A stretch of DNA of 64,000 nt from Bacteroidaceae bacterium (GCA_024401215.1 JAKSLL010000012.1:1-64000); one strand, 5' to 3'. Numbered from the stretch's first letter, positions 30,001 through 38,910 are shown. Translations and numbers: made by a program. The notes: generated from the letters alone by a model not told the origin.

Positions 30001-31336
30001 TACGCACCCCCTTTCTCTTGCGATAAAGCAAGTCATAAGTAAGACTGATGCCAACACGTGTTGGACCTACCCATACAAAGCGGTGCTGACGCTCTTTGAA
30101 CAAATCGGCATCTCCTGTATAATTATAGTAATACAATCCGTCTTCGATATTTTCAACAGGACATCCATAAACAAATGGGTCATGCTTTGTTACAAAGAAA
30201 CCAAATGTGGCGCCAAATTCAAGTCGCCAGTGCTGGCTGCGACCTAACGGCATGACATAGCCAAGTCCAAGACCTGCACCTAAACCTTCGCCGACCCATC
30301 CCTTCTTTGCATTAAATCCAAGCTGGTAAAGGAATGCGTTTGTATAAGCAGAGAAGTACAATTTCTGGAATGCAGCCTTATGATCCACATAACTCAAATC
30401 ACTAAGTCGCAGATAGAAACGGCTCTCAATCGTATAATTGCGCAACTCAAAATACTTGTGGTTTGTAGTGTTTCCTATCCACCATGGGCAGTCAAATGAC
30501 GCACCATAAGTGAAATGTCCGTGACTCGGATAATATTCGAGAGAGACATTAGGTATAGGACACTGACCATACTGAGGAACGTATGCGCCCCACTCCAGGA
30601 AGTTTGTCTTGATTGACAGCATTTCTCGTCTGTAATCATCTTCTGGAACAACAGGCTCATCAGCATCAATCTTTGGCACCTTATCCATGACAATTCGCTC
30701 GTTCTTAAAGTCCACAGGAGGAACAATCAAATCTGATGGCATGCTGAACAAGTCACGTCTGTCAGCAACCATGATGCGCACCGCACGCAGCTCAGGATAA
30801 TATTGCTTCAAAAGTCGATCCCACAACTTTCCGCCGTCAAGCTTCTGAAGGCGGCTCTTGATTATATCATACTTTCCATCATATTCATCTACCAACTGGC
30901 GCACCCTCTCATAGTCAGGGTCATTTGCCTGCTTCATCATATATTTCAGCAACACATAATCCTCAGGAATGGCGTTGAATAATATCTTTGTCACATCAAA
31001 GCCGTTAGCCTTAAGATATTTGAATGCAGAATCACGACGTCCCTTAGCAAGTCTCACATTATTTAAAAATGGGCCTTCTGGTGAAGCAGCAGACCTACCG
31101 ACAAGTACACCTGTAGGACCTACGGCTTTAAGTGCTGGAAGAAGTGAGTCAACTATCCAAATGGAGTCATTTTTCTGTACGTATGTCTTATTGACTTTAA
31201 AGATGACTGGCCTTGAGTTTTTGAGAAACATAGAATCGGGCATAATCTGTGCTGTCGCTTTTACAGCAACCACCATTTGCATAAAAACAATTAATATGCA
31301 AACACATTGCCTTACTATGTCTTTTTCTCTGTTCAC
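29990..31336 (-). CDS. DUF3575 / OmpA-like outer-membrane protein, first gene of the fimbrial operon
   Basis: This 448-aa protein has an N-terminal membrane or signal segment (about residues 12-32). Residues ~70-120 contain 'SPEGPFLNNVRLAKGRRDS', which resembles the peptidoglycan-associated loop of OmpA-like domains. From about 235 the sequence 'SIKTNFLEWGAYVPQYG' begins a DUF3575 beta-barrel-like region with alternating aromatic strands to the C-terminus. Proteins of this type head Bacteroidales fimbrial clusters and are thought to sit in the outer membrane during pilus assembly; that role is inferred here. A matched promoter lies ~170 bp upstream. Confidence 0.75.
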   Translation of the reverse strand: MNREKDIVRQCVCILIVFMQMVVAVKATAQIMPDSMFLKNSRPVIFKVNKTYVQKNDSIWIVDSLLPALKAVGPTGVLVGRSAASPEGPFLNNVRLAKGRRDSAFKYLKANGFDVTKILFNAIPEDYVLLKYMMKQANDPDYERVRQLVDEYDGKYDIIKSRLQKLDGGKLWDRLLKQYYPELRAVRIMVADRRDLFSMPSDLIVPPVDFKNERIVMDKVPKIDADEPVVPEDDYRREMLSIKTNFLEWGAYVPQYGQCPIPNVSLEYYPSHGHFTYGASFDCPWWIGNTTNHKYFELRNYTIESRFYLRLSDLSYVDHKAAFQKLYFSAYTNAFLYQLGFNAKKGWVGEGLGAGLGLGYVMPLGRSQHWRLEFGATFGFFVTKHDPFVYGCPVENIEDGLYYYNYTGDADLFKERQHRFVWVGPTRVGISLTYDLLYRKRKGVRNGL

Positions 31337-31505
31337 TTTTTTTATAATCTATACTTATATAATGAGTGTTTCACAGCTTCTATTGTACAAAGGTGTGCTT
31401 CTTACTTTCTCAATAATTTTACTGACACGCCCCTGTGCTTTTCATGTCGGTATTCTGTTTTTACAGAAAACTAAGTATTGTTAACACTTCATTTTAAATT
31501 TCTTG

Positions 31506-31536
31506 CAAAAGTATATATTTTTTCAAATGTAACAAA
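31506..31536 (-). promoter_or_regulatory. Promoter of the fimbrial operon
   Basis: On the minus strand, TTTG (31536-31533) and TACTTTTG (31513-31506) are 19 bp apart, a consensus Bacteroidetes promoter. It implies a leader of ~160 nt before the DUF3575 gene. Confidence 0.65.
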
Positions 31537-31841
31537 ACACTTTTTAACTTTTAACTACATTTTTCTTATATTGTACACTATTTATTCCAAACAATCAACA
31601 TTCGCAATCAAACTCCGTGAACAGTCACCTATCCCATCCTCATTTCTTATGAAATCAGCAGAAAATAGAATACGAGCCGCTGACAGAATGTCTGCTAACC
31701 GCGGAGCACTGTCAACTAAATCAGGACGCATTCAAGGCAAGTGTCAACCTGAGCAGTATTAACTAATGAATGTGTCAACTAAAACCAGTACCATACAGTA
31801 CCATACAGTCCGTTATTTGTTACACAAATTAGCATACAGCG

Positions 31842-31933
31842 TGTTACAAGTGTAACATGCGGTGTGTTACAAGTGTAACACGCTGTGTGTTGCACATGTT
31901 ACAGCGAGCATGTTACATTTGTTACAACGCAGC
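31842..31933. repeat. Four 16-bp palindromic sites at exact 23-bp spacing
   Basis: Sites start at 31842, 31865, 31888 and 31911. The first two are TGTTACAAGTGTAACA, the third TGTTGCACATGTTACA, and the fourth TGTTACATTTGTTACA, which is direct rather than inverted. Each is followed by a 7-bp G/C-rich spacer. A fifth half site, TGTTACA, is at 31818. The regular spacing (about two helical turns) points to cooperative binding of a dimeric regulator. It lies 300 bp upstream of the fimbrial promoter and 76 bp upstream of the LytTR-side promoter. Confidence 0.7.
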
Positions 31934-32008
31934 AAACAAAATCCAGAAAATGCGGCAAATAAAAATTCACACAAAAATTAAGGTGGTTCATACAACGGGT
32001 ATTATTTT

Positions 32009-32041
32009 TTTGTCCGCCTACATAAAAGATAAGTAACTTTG
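32009..32041 (+). promoter_or_regulatory. Promoter toward the LytTR gene
   Basis: TTTG (32009-32012) and TAACTTTG (32034-32041) are separated by 21 bp. It would give a ~370-nt leader containing the folded element at 32234-32301, unless a second start near 32180 is used. Confidence 0.6.
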
Positions 32042-32233
32042 CATCACACTCTGCCATATTCTTTTCTCATTGCATTAGGAATCAATGACGAAAACGAGAC
32101 AAAAAGAGTTTTTTTTGATATTATAATATTTTTCCAACAGGAAATGCAGATAACAATCAACATTTATGCGTAACTTTGACAACAAATTATTATCGACAGA
32201 AAAGTATGTTATAAGCATCTATAAAAAGCAGAA

Positions 32234-32301
32234 GGTGCCGCATCCTAACCTGCATTATTTATGCAGGAATTAGCCTTAATGCTGCAAGACAGCATAGGCA
32301 C
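32234..32301 (+). ncRNA. Compact structured leader RNA candidate
   Basis: The closing helix GTGCC/GGCAC (32235-32239 with 32297-32301) encloses two hairpins: CCTGCAT-TATTT-ATGCAGG (32249-32267), extendable by CTAA/TTAG, and ATGCTG-CAAGA-CAGCAT (32279-32295). Together they form a three-way-junction-like fold 115 nt before the LytTR start codon. I do not recognise it as any standard riboswitch. It could be a leader, a small RNA or a regulatory fold. Confidence 0.45.
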
Positions 32302-32415
32302 ATTCCTATATAGGGCTAAAAAAGTGCTTATATTCGATAATTTTCATTTCCTAAACTTAGCAAGTTTGCGAAATACGAATAACATATTTTGAACACTTCT
32401 TAAGAACGCCCATAT

Positions 32416-32787
32416 ATGGAATGGATTAAAATCGCCACACAATCAGAGCTGGTAAGGGTAAGAACTGACGAGATTGCCTATGTACAAGCAGACGGCAACT
32501 ACTCTGACCTTTATCTTTTCAGCGGGAAAAGTCACAAGATGACTTTCAAGCTGCACTTCTTCAACGAGACATTTCAACAACTGCACAAGAATATGTTTGT
32601 ACGAGTTGGAAGAAGCCTGATTGTCAACAAAAAATACATCTACATTATAAACCTCGTAGAACAGAAATTGGTGCTCAGCGGCAAAGACCTTAGAGGAGAA
32701 TTCACACTCAAAGCATCAAAAGATGCACTTGCTGAGCTAAAAGCAACTATGGAAAGAGAGAAAGGAGGAACAGAAGATGAAAACTAA
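32416..32787 (+). CDS. LytTR-domain DNA-binding regulator without receiver
   Basis: The 123-aa product is almost entirely a LytTR domain: 'RVRTDEIAYVQADGNYSDLYLF' is the characteristic entry to the beta-beta-beta fold, followed by 'FVRVGRSLIVNKKYI'. No response-regulator receiver is present, so it is a stand-alone DNA-binding protein. Its stop overlaps the next gene's start by 11 nt, suggesting coupled translation with a membrane protein that might relay a signal. It lies divergent from the fimbrial operon across a regulatory region, and I infer that it controls that operon or itself. LytTR proteins usually bind direct repeats, so the palindromic array upstream may belong to another factor. 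Confidence 0.85.
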   Translation: MEWIKIATQSELVRVRTDEIAYVQADGNYSDLYLFSGKSHKMTFKLHFFNETFQQLHKNMFVRVGRSLIVNKKYIYIINLVEQKLVLSGKDLRGEFTLKASKDALAELKATMEREKGGTEDEN

Positions 32788-33751
32788 CGACAATACCAGA
32801 TATATTGATGAACGCCACTTGGCTTTCGAAAGTCAAAGGGTGGATTTCAGCCATATCTCCGAAGAAAACGAAGAGACACCTGTCATCTTCATTGAGCGGG
32901 AAGATGATAGTCTGATTTCCGATGCAGAGACACCTAAGCTGTCTTATGGCAGAAGGTCAAAAATAGCGATGCTGATTATCGCAATAATTTTCTTCGTGGC
33001 AATGACAGGAGCTGGCATTGCGGTATTCATCTACAACAGGCACACAAACATAGGAATACCAATCTCATGCACTCCTGCACAGAATATAGAAAAGCTCAAA
33101 ACGCAGACCTTAAATGAAGTGCAGTCAGAGGTGGTACTGACTTCTGACACCATTCTCGGAGTTGGCCTCAACTTATACGAAATGCGAGGACTTCGTGCCG
33201 AACTCTCTCTCGAAGAGCCTGATACACTGGACAAATCTGTGTATCTTTACAGCAGATCTGCTGACCACACCGCAGATGGCAACTACATAGGCTCGCTCGT
33301 CATGAACGGCAAGGAGATGCAGAGTGACTTGAGCCGCATTGGATATTGCGCCATGCTGGGCAACAACATGGTGGTGGGTGTCTCACCCAGCGAAGACGTA
33401 AAGGATTTCGTGCAAGAACAGGGAGGAAGCTTTTTCCGCCAGTTCATTCTTGTCAGCAACGGTATTATTCCAAACCGTTTCTACCTGCATGGCAAAGTGG
33501 AACGAAGAGGACTCGGACGCATCAATGACACATATTATTATATAGAGACACTCAACAAAGAAACCCTATGGGACTTTGCTGACGCCCTCCGCGAATATGG
33601 CTTTACCGATGCCATCTACATCACTGGCGGCACAGACTACTGCTTCTACCGCACAGCAGACGGCGTTCGCCATGACATCGGTTCCCCAGAGAATTATCCA
33701 CATAAGAAATGGAAAGGCGTCATCCCATGGCTGGTGTTCAGAAAAAAATAG
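32777..33751 (+). CDS. Membrane-anchored NAGPA-like (phosphodiester glycosidase-like) protein
   Basis: This 324-aa protein has a charged N-terminal cytoplasmic part (~1-60) and one transmembrane helix near residues 63-87 (IAMLIIAIIFFVAMTGAGIA). The extracytoplasmic domain contains 'GYCAMLGNNMVVGVSP', 'ILVSNGIIPNRFYLHGKVERRGLG' and 'DAIYITGGTDYCFY'. The latter layout matches the conserved glycine-rich core of NAGPA-type phosphodiester glycosidase domains, although the usual DGGGS is replaced by TGGTD, so catalysis is uncertain. It is cotranscribed with the LytTR regulator (11-nt overlap) and may sense or modify envelope glycans in that circuit. The family assignment is moderate. Confidence 0.55.
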   Translation: MKTNDNTRYIDERHLAFESQRVDFSHISEENEETPVIFIEREDDSLISDAETPKLSYGRRSKIAMLIIAIIFFVAMTGAGIAVFIYNRHTNIGIPISCTPAQNIEKLKTQTLNEVQSEVVLTSDTILGVGLNLYEMRGLRAELSLEEPDTLDKSVYLYSRSADHTADGNYIGSLVMNGKEMQSDLSRIGYCAMLGNNMVVGVSPSEDVKDFVQEQGGSFFRQFILVSNGIIPNRFYLHGKVERRGLGRINDTYYYIETLNKETLWDFADALREYGFTDAIYITGGTDYCFYRTADGVRHDIGSPENYPHKKWKGVIPWLVFRKK

Positions 33752-33756
33752 AAAGA

Positions 33757-33901
33757 ACTCCTCTTGTTGTTAAGTTAAAGGGTAGTTAAAGAGTGGTTAA
33801 AGGGACAAATGTCCGTATATGGCAAACGTCTCTTTAACTCCGAGCGAAGCGATAACTCCTTTTTAACTACCCTTTAACCACCCAAACTAAGCAAGTTGCA
33901 A
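33757..33901 (+). repeat. Interspersed repeat family, copy B
   Basis: It has the same design as copy A, with three GTTAAAG-type units, the CTCCGAGCGAAGCGATAACT core and the GCAAGTTGCAA end. It lies between the convergent NAGPA-like and lyase genes. Confidence 0.7.
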
Positions 33902-33912
33902 AGCGAAAGTTT

Positions 33913-36339
33913 CTATTTCGTCACAACTTTCTTTACTTTGCCATCGCACATGCGGACAATAGTGATTCCCCGTTTTGGAGAGGCGATGCGGACTCCATCG
34001 AGCGTATAGTACATCTCAGCTGCTGAATCTGTCGTTAATGAAGTGCCGACAGAAGTCTCGTAGTCAGTTGGGATGAGTTCAAATGGGTATGAATAGAGCT
34101 GTTTGACACCATTGAAGGTGATTGTTCCTTCATTATTCACCCACCAATAAGCGTTGTCGGTATTGCCAATGATGAAGCATTCGGAGCCTTGGGCGAAGGT
34201 TGCGGTAAAATTGCGCAGTTTTATCTTCGACATTGTGCCATCCTTCTTAACAAAGAGTGAGTCAGCATGCGACATGAGACTGTATTTTGCAGTAGTGCCA
34301 GGATGCTCAATGTACCACAACTGCGCAGCAGGCTTCGATTCGTCTAATGGAAGGAAAGACAGCATGCCGCCCTGGTTGGTGAGGTATGTGTCGTTGTCTG
34401 CAAGGCGGATGCGGTAGCTGCCATTATCCACGAAATGCGATGATTCTGTCTCGATGTCATTGACATAGATATGGAAAGTGCGCCAAGTCTTTTGTCCTCC
34501 TTGGTTTTGGAAGCATCCGCGTATGGTCTGATTCTGCTTTATACTACTGACGGTGACAGATTGCCCAGTCTTGCCATTGTCCCAAATGTAGTTGCCCCAT
34601 CCTTCTTTGCAATCAACCTTGAGCGTGACAGAAGCACCGGTCTTCACCACGATGATGCTGTCGTTGACTGTCATGCCTGAATAGGTATAGCTCTGTGTCA
34701 CATCACTCTCGTGGCAGTCGCCCAAGACTGCTATAGGGAAGCAGAGCTGGCTTACAGCGCCTGAGGCGTTGGTATAGCTGACGCGATAGATGTATGAACT
34801 GTTGGCTGTGACGGTTATCTCACGAGATGTCTCGCCTGTGCTCCACTGCCACTTTCCGGTATCTTCCTCACCATCAGGAAGCTGAGGAGAGAGGGTGACT
34901 TCTGTGCCAGCAGCCAAACCTCGCTTATTTACTGCTGTGGTCTGATAGGTGTTGGTTAGTCCGCCAAGATCATTCTGCTTGTATATTTTGCCTCCGCAAG
35001 ATATCTTTGGAGAGAGTTCTGTTGGAGGGTTCGGGTTGTAGATGCCGTTGTCACCATGGTTGTAGGTGTTCATCAGCACAGAGTAGCCAAGATGGTCATA
35101 ACCGCCAGAAGTTGAGCCTTGTCCACCTGCATCGATGCCCATGTCCTTGTAAGCCTTCTCCGAGAAAGGCATTGTCACACCCTTTATTCCGCAATAATGA
35201 CCAATGACAGCGCCCCAGTAAGGCCGCATCTGAGTGCCAAGGGCTGGTTCCGTCATGAGCCAGGCGCGACTGTCGGAATAATAATAGCCGCTTGAACCGT
35301 AATGGTAGTTTGTCCAAGGAAGGTCAGCTACACTCTGCGTCTGTGCAGCAACATATTCGATGCCTGCCGCGAGACGGTGATCCATATAGGCAAAAAGATC
35401 GTCACCTTGGTTCCATCCCAGATGAGCTATGTCGATGGCGAGACCAAGCGCCATAGCCGCATGACCTGTGTCGCGCCCGCTCTCGTTCATCTGACCGACC
35501 TTGCCGTAAGCTCCTGTCTCTTTATCCCAGGCAGTTGTAGTTACGATGAGGTTACCCCAGAATTCAGTGAGACCGTCATTAAGGATTGGGTTGGCTGTAC
35601 GTGGATCCTTGAATGTGCCACATTGGTCGTACTTGATAAACGACATACCTTGATTGTAGATGAACACGTCATCACAAAGCACACCTATACTGATGACTGC
35701 CAAGGCGTTGCACAAACCCCAGTTGCTCCAGTAGTGTCCCGGAGCCTGCCACCACTTCCCTGAGTTCTCCCATGTGCCGTTGCGGTCACGCAAGAAGCTG
35801 ATACAGCCAGGATACCACACTTCGAGCATCCACTTCTGAAACTTAGCAAAATCTTCTCGCTTCCATCCTTCGTAATCGCGCATCAACTCTGCTGCCTGCG
35901 CGAACTCGTAGCCATAGAGTCCAAAGGCAAGCTTAGCGTCGCTGTTGCCAGTTATTGATTTGGTGGTATTGCACCATTGCATGAGCACCTGCACCGCATG
36001 ATTGGCACAAGCTTTGTTGTCCTCTATCTTCCAGCGAAGTGCATTCTGGTAGGCTATGGCAGCCCCACGGGCAGCATTGATGTAATTCTCACCATTACCT
36101 CCACCGCGAATGATAGTTTCGACAGGGCTGGTGCCTGCAGATGACTGCGCGTAGGCTGCAGACTTGAGCACGCTATAAGCCTGAGTGACTTTAGCGTCGC
36201 CATCTGCAAGCTGTTGTCTCACTCGGTCAAAGTCCGCCTGAGTGTGAATACCGCCAGGATGGATAAATCCGCGATCCTGCTGTGCATGCATAACGCTTAT
36301 AGAGAGAACGCATACAAGAGAAAGTAGTAGTTTTTTCAT
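33913..36339 (-). CDS. Secreted alginate-lyase-fold polysaccharide lyase with T9SS-like tail
   Basis: The signal peptide is residues 1-20 (MHAQ). Residues ~25-400 match the alginate_lyase (alpha/alpha) barrel pattern: 'FIHPGGIHTQADFDRVRQQL', 'WKREDFAKFQKWM', 'GHYWSNWGLCNALAV', 'QMNESGRDTGHAAMALG' and 'NYHYGSSGYY'. Asn, His and Tyr residues in these segments are candidates for catalysis. An Ig-like or carbohydrate-binding middle part follows, and the last ~35 residues (YYTLDGVRIASPKRGI...) form a sorting domain. It is last in the operon with GH43, isomerase, lyase-GH88 and GH28-like genes. The substrate is an acidic polysaccharide; alginate, glucuronan or another uronan cannot be told apart by eye (PL38-like is one possibility). 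Confidence 0.7.
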   Translation of the reverse strand: MKKLLLSLVCVLSISVMHAQQDRGFIHPGGIHTQADFDRVRQQLADGDAKVTQAYSVLKSAAYAQSSAGTSPVETIIRGGGNGENYINAARGAAIAYQNALRWKIEDNKACANHAVQVLMQWCNTTKSITGNSDAKLAFGLYGYEFAQAAELMRDYEGWKREDFAKFQKWMLEVWYPGCISFLRDRNGTWENSGKWWQAPGHYWSNWGLCNALAVISIGVLCDDVFIYNQGMSFIKYDQCGTFKDPRTANPILNDGLTEFWGNLIVTTTAWDKETGAYGKVGQMNESGRDTGHAAMALGLAIDIAHLGWNQGDDLFAYMDHRLAAGIEYVAAQTQSVADLPWTNYHYGSSGYYYSDSRAWLMTEPALGTQMRPYWGAVIGHYCGIKGVTMPFSEKAYKDMGIDAGGQGSTSGGYDHLGYSVLMNTYNHGDNGIYNPNPPTELSPKISCGGKIYKQNDLGGLTNTYQTTAVNKRGLAAGTEVTLSPQLPDGEEDTGKWQWSTGETSREITVTANSSYIYRVSYTNASGAVSQLCFPIAVLGDCHESDVTQSYTYSGMTVNDSIIVVKTGASVTLKVDCKEGWGNYIWDNGKTGQSVTVSSIKQNQTIRGCFQNQGGQKTWRTFHIYVNDIETESSHFVDNGSYRIRLADNDTYLTNQGGMLSFLPLDESKPAAQLWYIEHPGTTAKYSLMSHADSLFVKKDGTMSKIKLRNFTATFAQGSECFIIGNTDNAYWWVNNEGTITFNGVKQLYSYPFELIPTDYETSVGTSLTTDSAAEMYYTLDGVRIASPKRGITIVRMCDGKVKKVVTK

Positions 36340-36366
36340 ATTGTGGGTTTTGATTATTCGTTTATT

Positions 36367-37893
36367 CTATTCTCCAAAGCTTATCTCGCACCAGCCCTTT
36401 CTCACCTCTTCGCTCGAAAGACTGAAGATTCCATACTTAGCGCCAATCCATTTGCCTTCGCGAGCTTGGAAGCGCGCAGGAAGCATGGTGAACGTACTCC
36501 CATTGTCGCTATAGGCAAATGAGCATATAGCATCCCTGTCGCACTTGACAATCACAGAAAGACGGCATTCGTAGTTATCGCGTGCACCAGCGTTATACTT
36601 ACGTGCAGGAATCACAGCTATGTCTTCGGCAGGCAATTCATTCTTGCCCTTGTCGGCATTCTTGCATATTATCTGACGAAGGTGGAAGTTACCGTCTTTG
36701 TATTGAGCAGACAAACGACAATAGTCTCTGCCCATAACAATCACACCCGACTCATGTCCTTCGGAAGAAGCTGTGATGACAATATTCAATGTGTCGGAAA
36801 AAGTCTCGCCCTCGAACTTCTTGAGGTAAAGGTTTGGCACTTCCCAACAGTTGGTATAGCCTTTTGGCAGATTAAAGCCATAGATACGCATGCCCTTTGA
36901 GGTTGGAAAGCCAAAAGTGTCACGGTAGTTGCTGTGCCACTGGTAGCGCTGTCGCTCAGATGCGCTGACAGACAGCCCTGCAGGCTTGTCAAGTTTGCTT
37001 TGCGACATCATTGGCCAACCATCCTTCCATTTCACGTCAAGGCGATGAAGCACTCGTCCGTAGGCGGCACACTCCTTGAAAGCAATGAAGGCATCATCGA
37101 TGAGACCGCCTTGGTGAATACCATTGTAATTGAAGACCTTACAGCTTTCGTAAGGTCCATATACATTCTTGCTTCGGAGCGCTATCTGCCACCCCTTCTC
37201 CACTCCGCCTGCAGGAGCAAGAATATAATACATGCCGTCGTGCTTGTAGAACTTAGGCCCCTCAACAGTATGGTTGCCTTCCAACTGACCATCGTACACC
37301 ATCATAGGGGCACTAATTACACGAGTGCCGTCAGCACTCAACTCGCGTACAGTCAGCACGCTGTTGAACCCACATCGGCTGGCTGCCCATCCGTTAACAA
37401 GATACACACGACCATCCTCATCCCATAGCGGTGTAGTGTCGATGACCCCCTTGGCTGGCAGCACAAGCACAGGTTCGTCCCACTTGCCGCGAGGATCACG
37501 TGTCTTTGTCATCCAAACACCATAGTCGGGGTCGCCCCAATAGATATAATATGTGTCGCCATGAAGCCTGATGCTTGGAGCCCACACACCGCATCCATGT
37601 GGCACACCTTCGCCTGCCTGAGGCGCACCACTCTCGAATTTGCATGAACGTTGCTGCCCTTCTGGAAGAGGAACAGAGTCGATAGCGTAGTTCACTAAAG
37701 TCCAGTCACGAAGGTTCTCGCTGTAAAGGATAGGCAGACCAGGAGCGCACTGGAAGGAAGAAGCGGTGAGCCAATAGCCACCATCCTTGCCCTTGCACAC
37801 ATCTGGGTCGCTGTAGTCGCTGAAGAGAATCTGAGCCGATGCCGTGATGATGGTCAGCAGCAGGGTGAAGATTGTAATGAGTGTTCTTTTCAT
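36367..37893 (-). CDS. Glycoside hydrolase family 43 enzyme
   Basis: The start at 37893 (MKRTLITIFTLLL) gives a good signal peptide; a longer frame begins at 37902. Counting from the longer start, the five-blade propeller catalytic set is visible: base Asp32 in SDPDV, pKa modulator Asp155 in IDTTPLWDEDG, and acid Glu214 in TVEGPKFYK. The N-terminal 'YWLTASSFQCAPGLPILYS' is typical of xylosidase/arabinofuranosidase-type GH43. The C-terminal ~180 residues, with 'SGVIVMGRDYCRLS', form the beta-sandwich found in such enzymes. It is adjacent to the isomerase gene (stop ~10 nt upstream) and 27 nt before the lyase, so cotranscribed. It probably removes arabinose, xylose or galactose side chains. Confidence 0.85.
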   Translation of the reverse strand: MKRTLITIFTLLLTIITASAQILFSDYSDPDVCKGKDGGYWLTASSFQCAPGLPILYSENLRDWTLVNYAIDSVPLPEGQQRSCKFESGAPQAGEGVPHGCGVWAPSIRLHGDTYYIYWGDPDYGVWMTKTRDPRGKWDEPVLVLPAKGVIDTTPLWDEDGRVYLVNGWAASRCGFNSVLTVRELSADGTRVISAPMMVYDGQLEGNHTVEGPKFYKHDGMYYILAPAGGVEKGWQIALRSKNVYGPYESCKVFNYNGIHQGGLIDDAFIAFKECAAYGRVLHRLDVKWKDGWPMMSQSKLDKPAGLSVSASERQRYQWHSNYRDTFGFPTSKGMRIYGFNLPKGYTNCWEVPNLYLKKFEGETFSDTLNIVITASSEGHESGVIVMGRDYCRLSAQYKDGNFHLRQIICKNADKGKNELPAEDIAVIPARKYNAGARDNYECRLSVIVKCDRDAICSFAYSDNGSTFTMLPARFQAREGKWIGAKYGIFSLSSEEVRKGWCEISFGE

Positions 37894-37903
37894 GTATGAC
37901 ATT

Positions 37904-38878
37904 TTATAAAGTTGCAGTCAGGAATGTGGCGTTGCCAAATATGTAAAGCACATTCTCACATGCTGGTACGAGTATCGTTTCTCCTTGATGGATGGAGATG
38001 CCGTTGATGTTTGCCTCTCCCCAAAGACAGACAACGATGACGAACGAGTCGCACTTGAAATCAATCTGCTGAGCAACCTGCACCACAACTCTATGCACAG
38101 TAAAATACGGACAGCTGATAAGCTGGCTCGTAGGCTTTGTGCTGTCGTAGCTGGTGCGATACTCTGGCCACACTTGATAGTCAATAGCTTCCTTTGCCTG
38201 TTCAATATGGAGTTCACGAGGGTTACCATGCACATCCTTACGGCCGAAATCATACACCCTATATGTTATGTCGCTTGTTTGCTGAATCTCAGCAAGAAAA
38301 TTGCCTGCGCCTATGGCGTGAAGACGACCTGCAGGAAGGAAATACAGGTCGCCCTCGTGAGCTTCGTGAGCCACAATGACATCCTGCATCGGACTCCTTC
38401 CAGCCACAGGCTCTGCAGTAGCAAGCTGCTCATACTCTTCGGGGGTGATGCTCTTGTTGAGACCTGCGTAAATCTTACTTCCCACATCACTCTTTATGAC
38501 ATACCACATTTCTGTCTTGCCGTTGCATGAGTGACGCTTCTGAGCCAGCTTGTCATCGGGATGGACCTGTACGGAGAGGTCTTGACGAGAGTCGATAAAC
38601 TTCACCAAGAGCGGGAACTTGTTTCCAAACTTGCGATACACCGACTCACCCACGAGGAGGCCTTTGTACTTGTCTATGAGCTGAGTGAGAGTAAGCCCCT
38701 CGTCAACATCATCCACAAGTCCACGGTGAATAGCCACACTTTCGTGACCGCTCACACCACTAATTTCCCAGCTTTCTCCAATATTAGGCTGAGCTGTATA
38801 AATACCTTTGAAGGGCGCAATCTGATAACCGCCCCAAATAGTTGTTTTGAGATAAGGTTCAAACTTATATGGTTTCAT
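37904..38878 (-). CDS. manA: Class I mannose-6-phosphate isomerase-like protein
   Basis: I use the Met at 38878 (MKPYKFEPYLKTTIWGG), which matches the usual start of the short Bacteroidales enzymes; a frame extends to 38899. The cupin zinc site is visible in 'DLSVQVHPDD', 'CNGKTEMWYV' and, later, 'HAIGAGNFLAEIQQTSDITYRVYDFGR'. The ~324-aa length fits ManA. It interconverts fructose-6-P and mannose-6-P in the cytoplasm. Its location inside a degradation operon, between the lyase-GH88 fusion and GH43, suggests that a sugar-phosphate produced by this pathway, perhaps mannose-derived, enters central metabolism here. Confidence 0.8.
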   Translation of the reverse strand: MKPYKFEPYLKTTIWGGYQIAPFKGIYTAQPNIGESWEISGVSGHESVAIHRGLVDDVDEGLTLTQLIDKYKGLLVGESVYRKFGNKFPLLVKFIDSRQDLSVQVHPDDKLAQKRHSCNGKTEMWYVIKSDVGSKIYAGLNKSITPEEYEQLATAEPVAGRSPMQDVIVAHEAHEGDLYFLPAGRLHAIGAGNFLAEIQQTSDITYRVYDFGRKDVHGNPRELHIEQAKEAIDYQVWPEYRTSYDSTKPTSQLISCPYFTVHRVVVQVAQQIDFKCDSFVIVVCLWGEANINGISIHQGETILVPACENVLYIFGNATFLTATL

Positions 38879-38910
38879 AGCTAATAATAATTTATTCAAC
38901 TTTCATAATT

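Larger units (their letters stand above)
31337..32415. other. Long divergent regulatory region (1.1 kb)
   Basis: No gene is supported here. It holds the fimbrial operon promoter (31506-31536), a small hairpin (TTCTGT/ACAGAA near 31447-31462), a tandem ACCATACAGT pair (31789-31809), the 23-bp-spaced palindrome array (31842-31933), a + strand promoter (32009-32041), an unpaired TAACTTTG at 32171-32178 and the folded leader (32234-32301). Confidence 0.6.
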
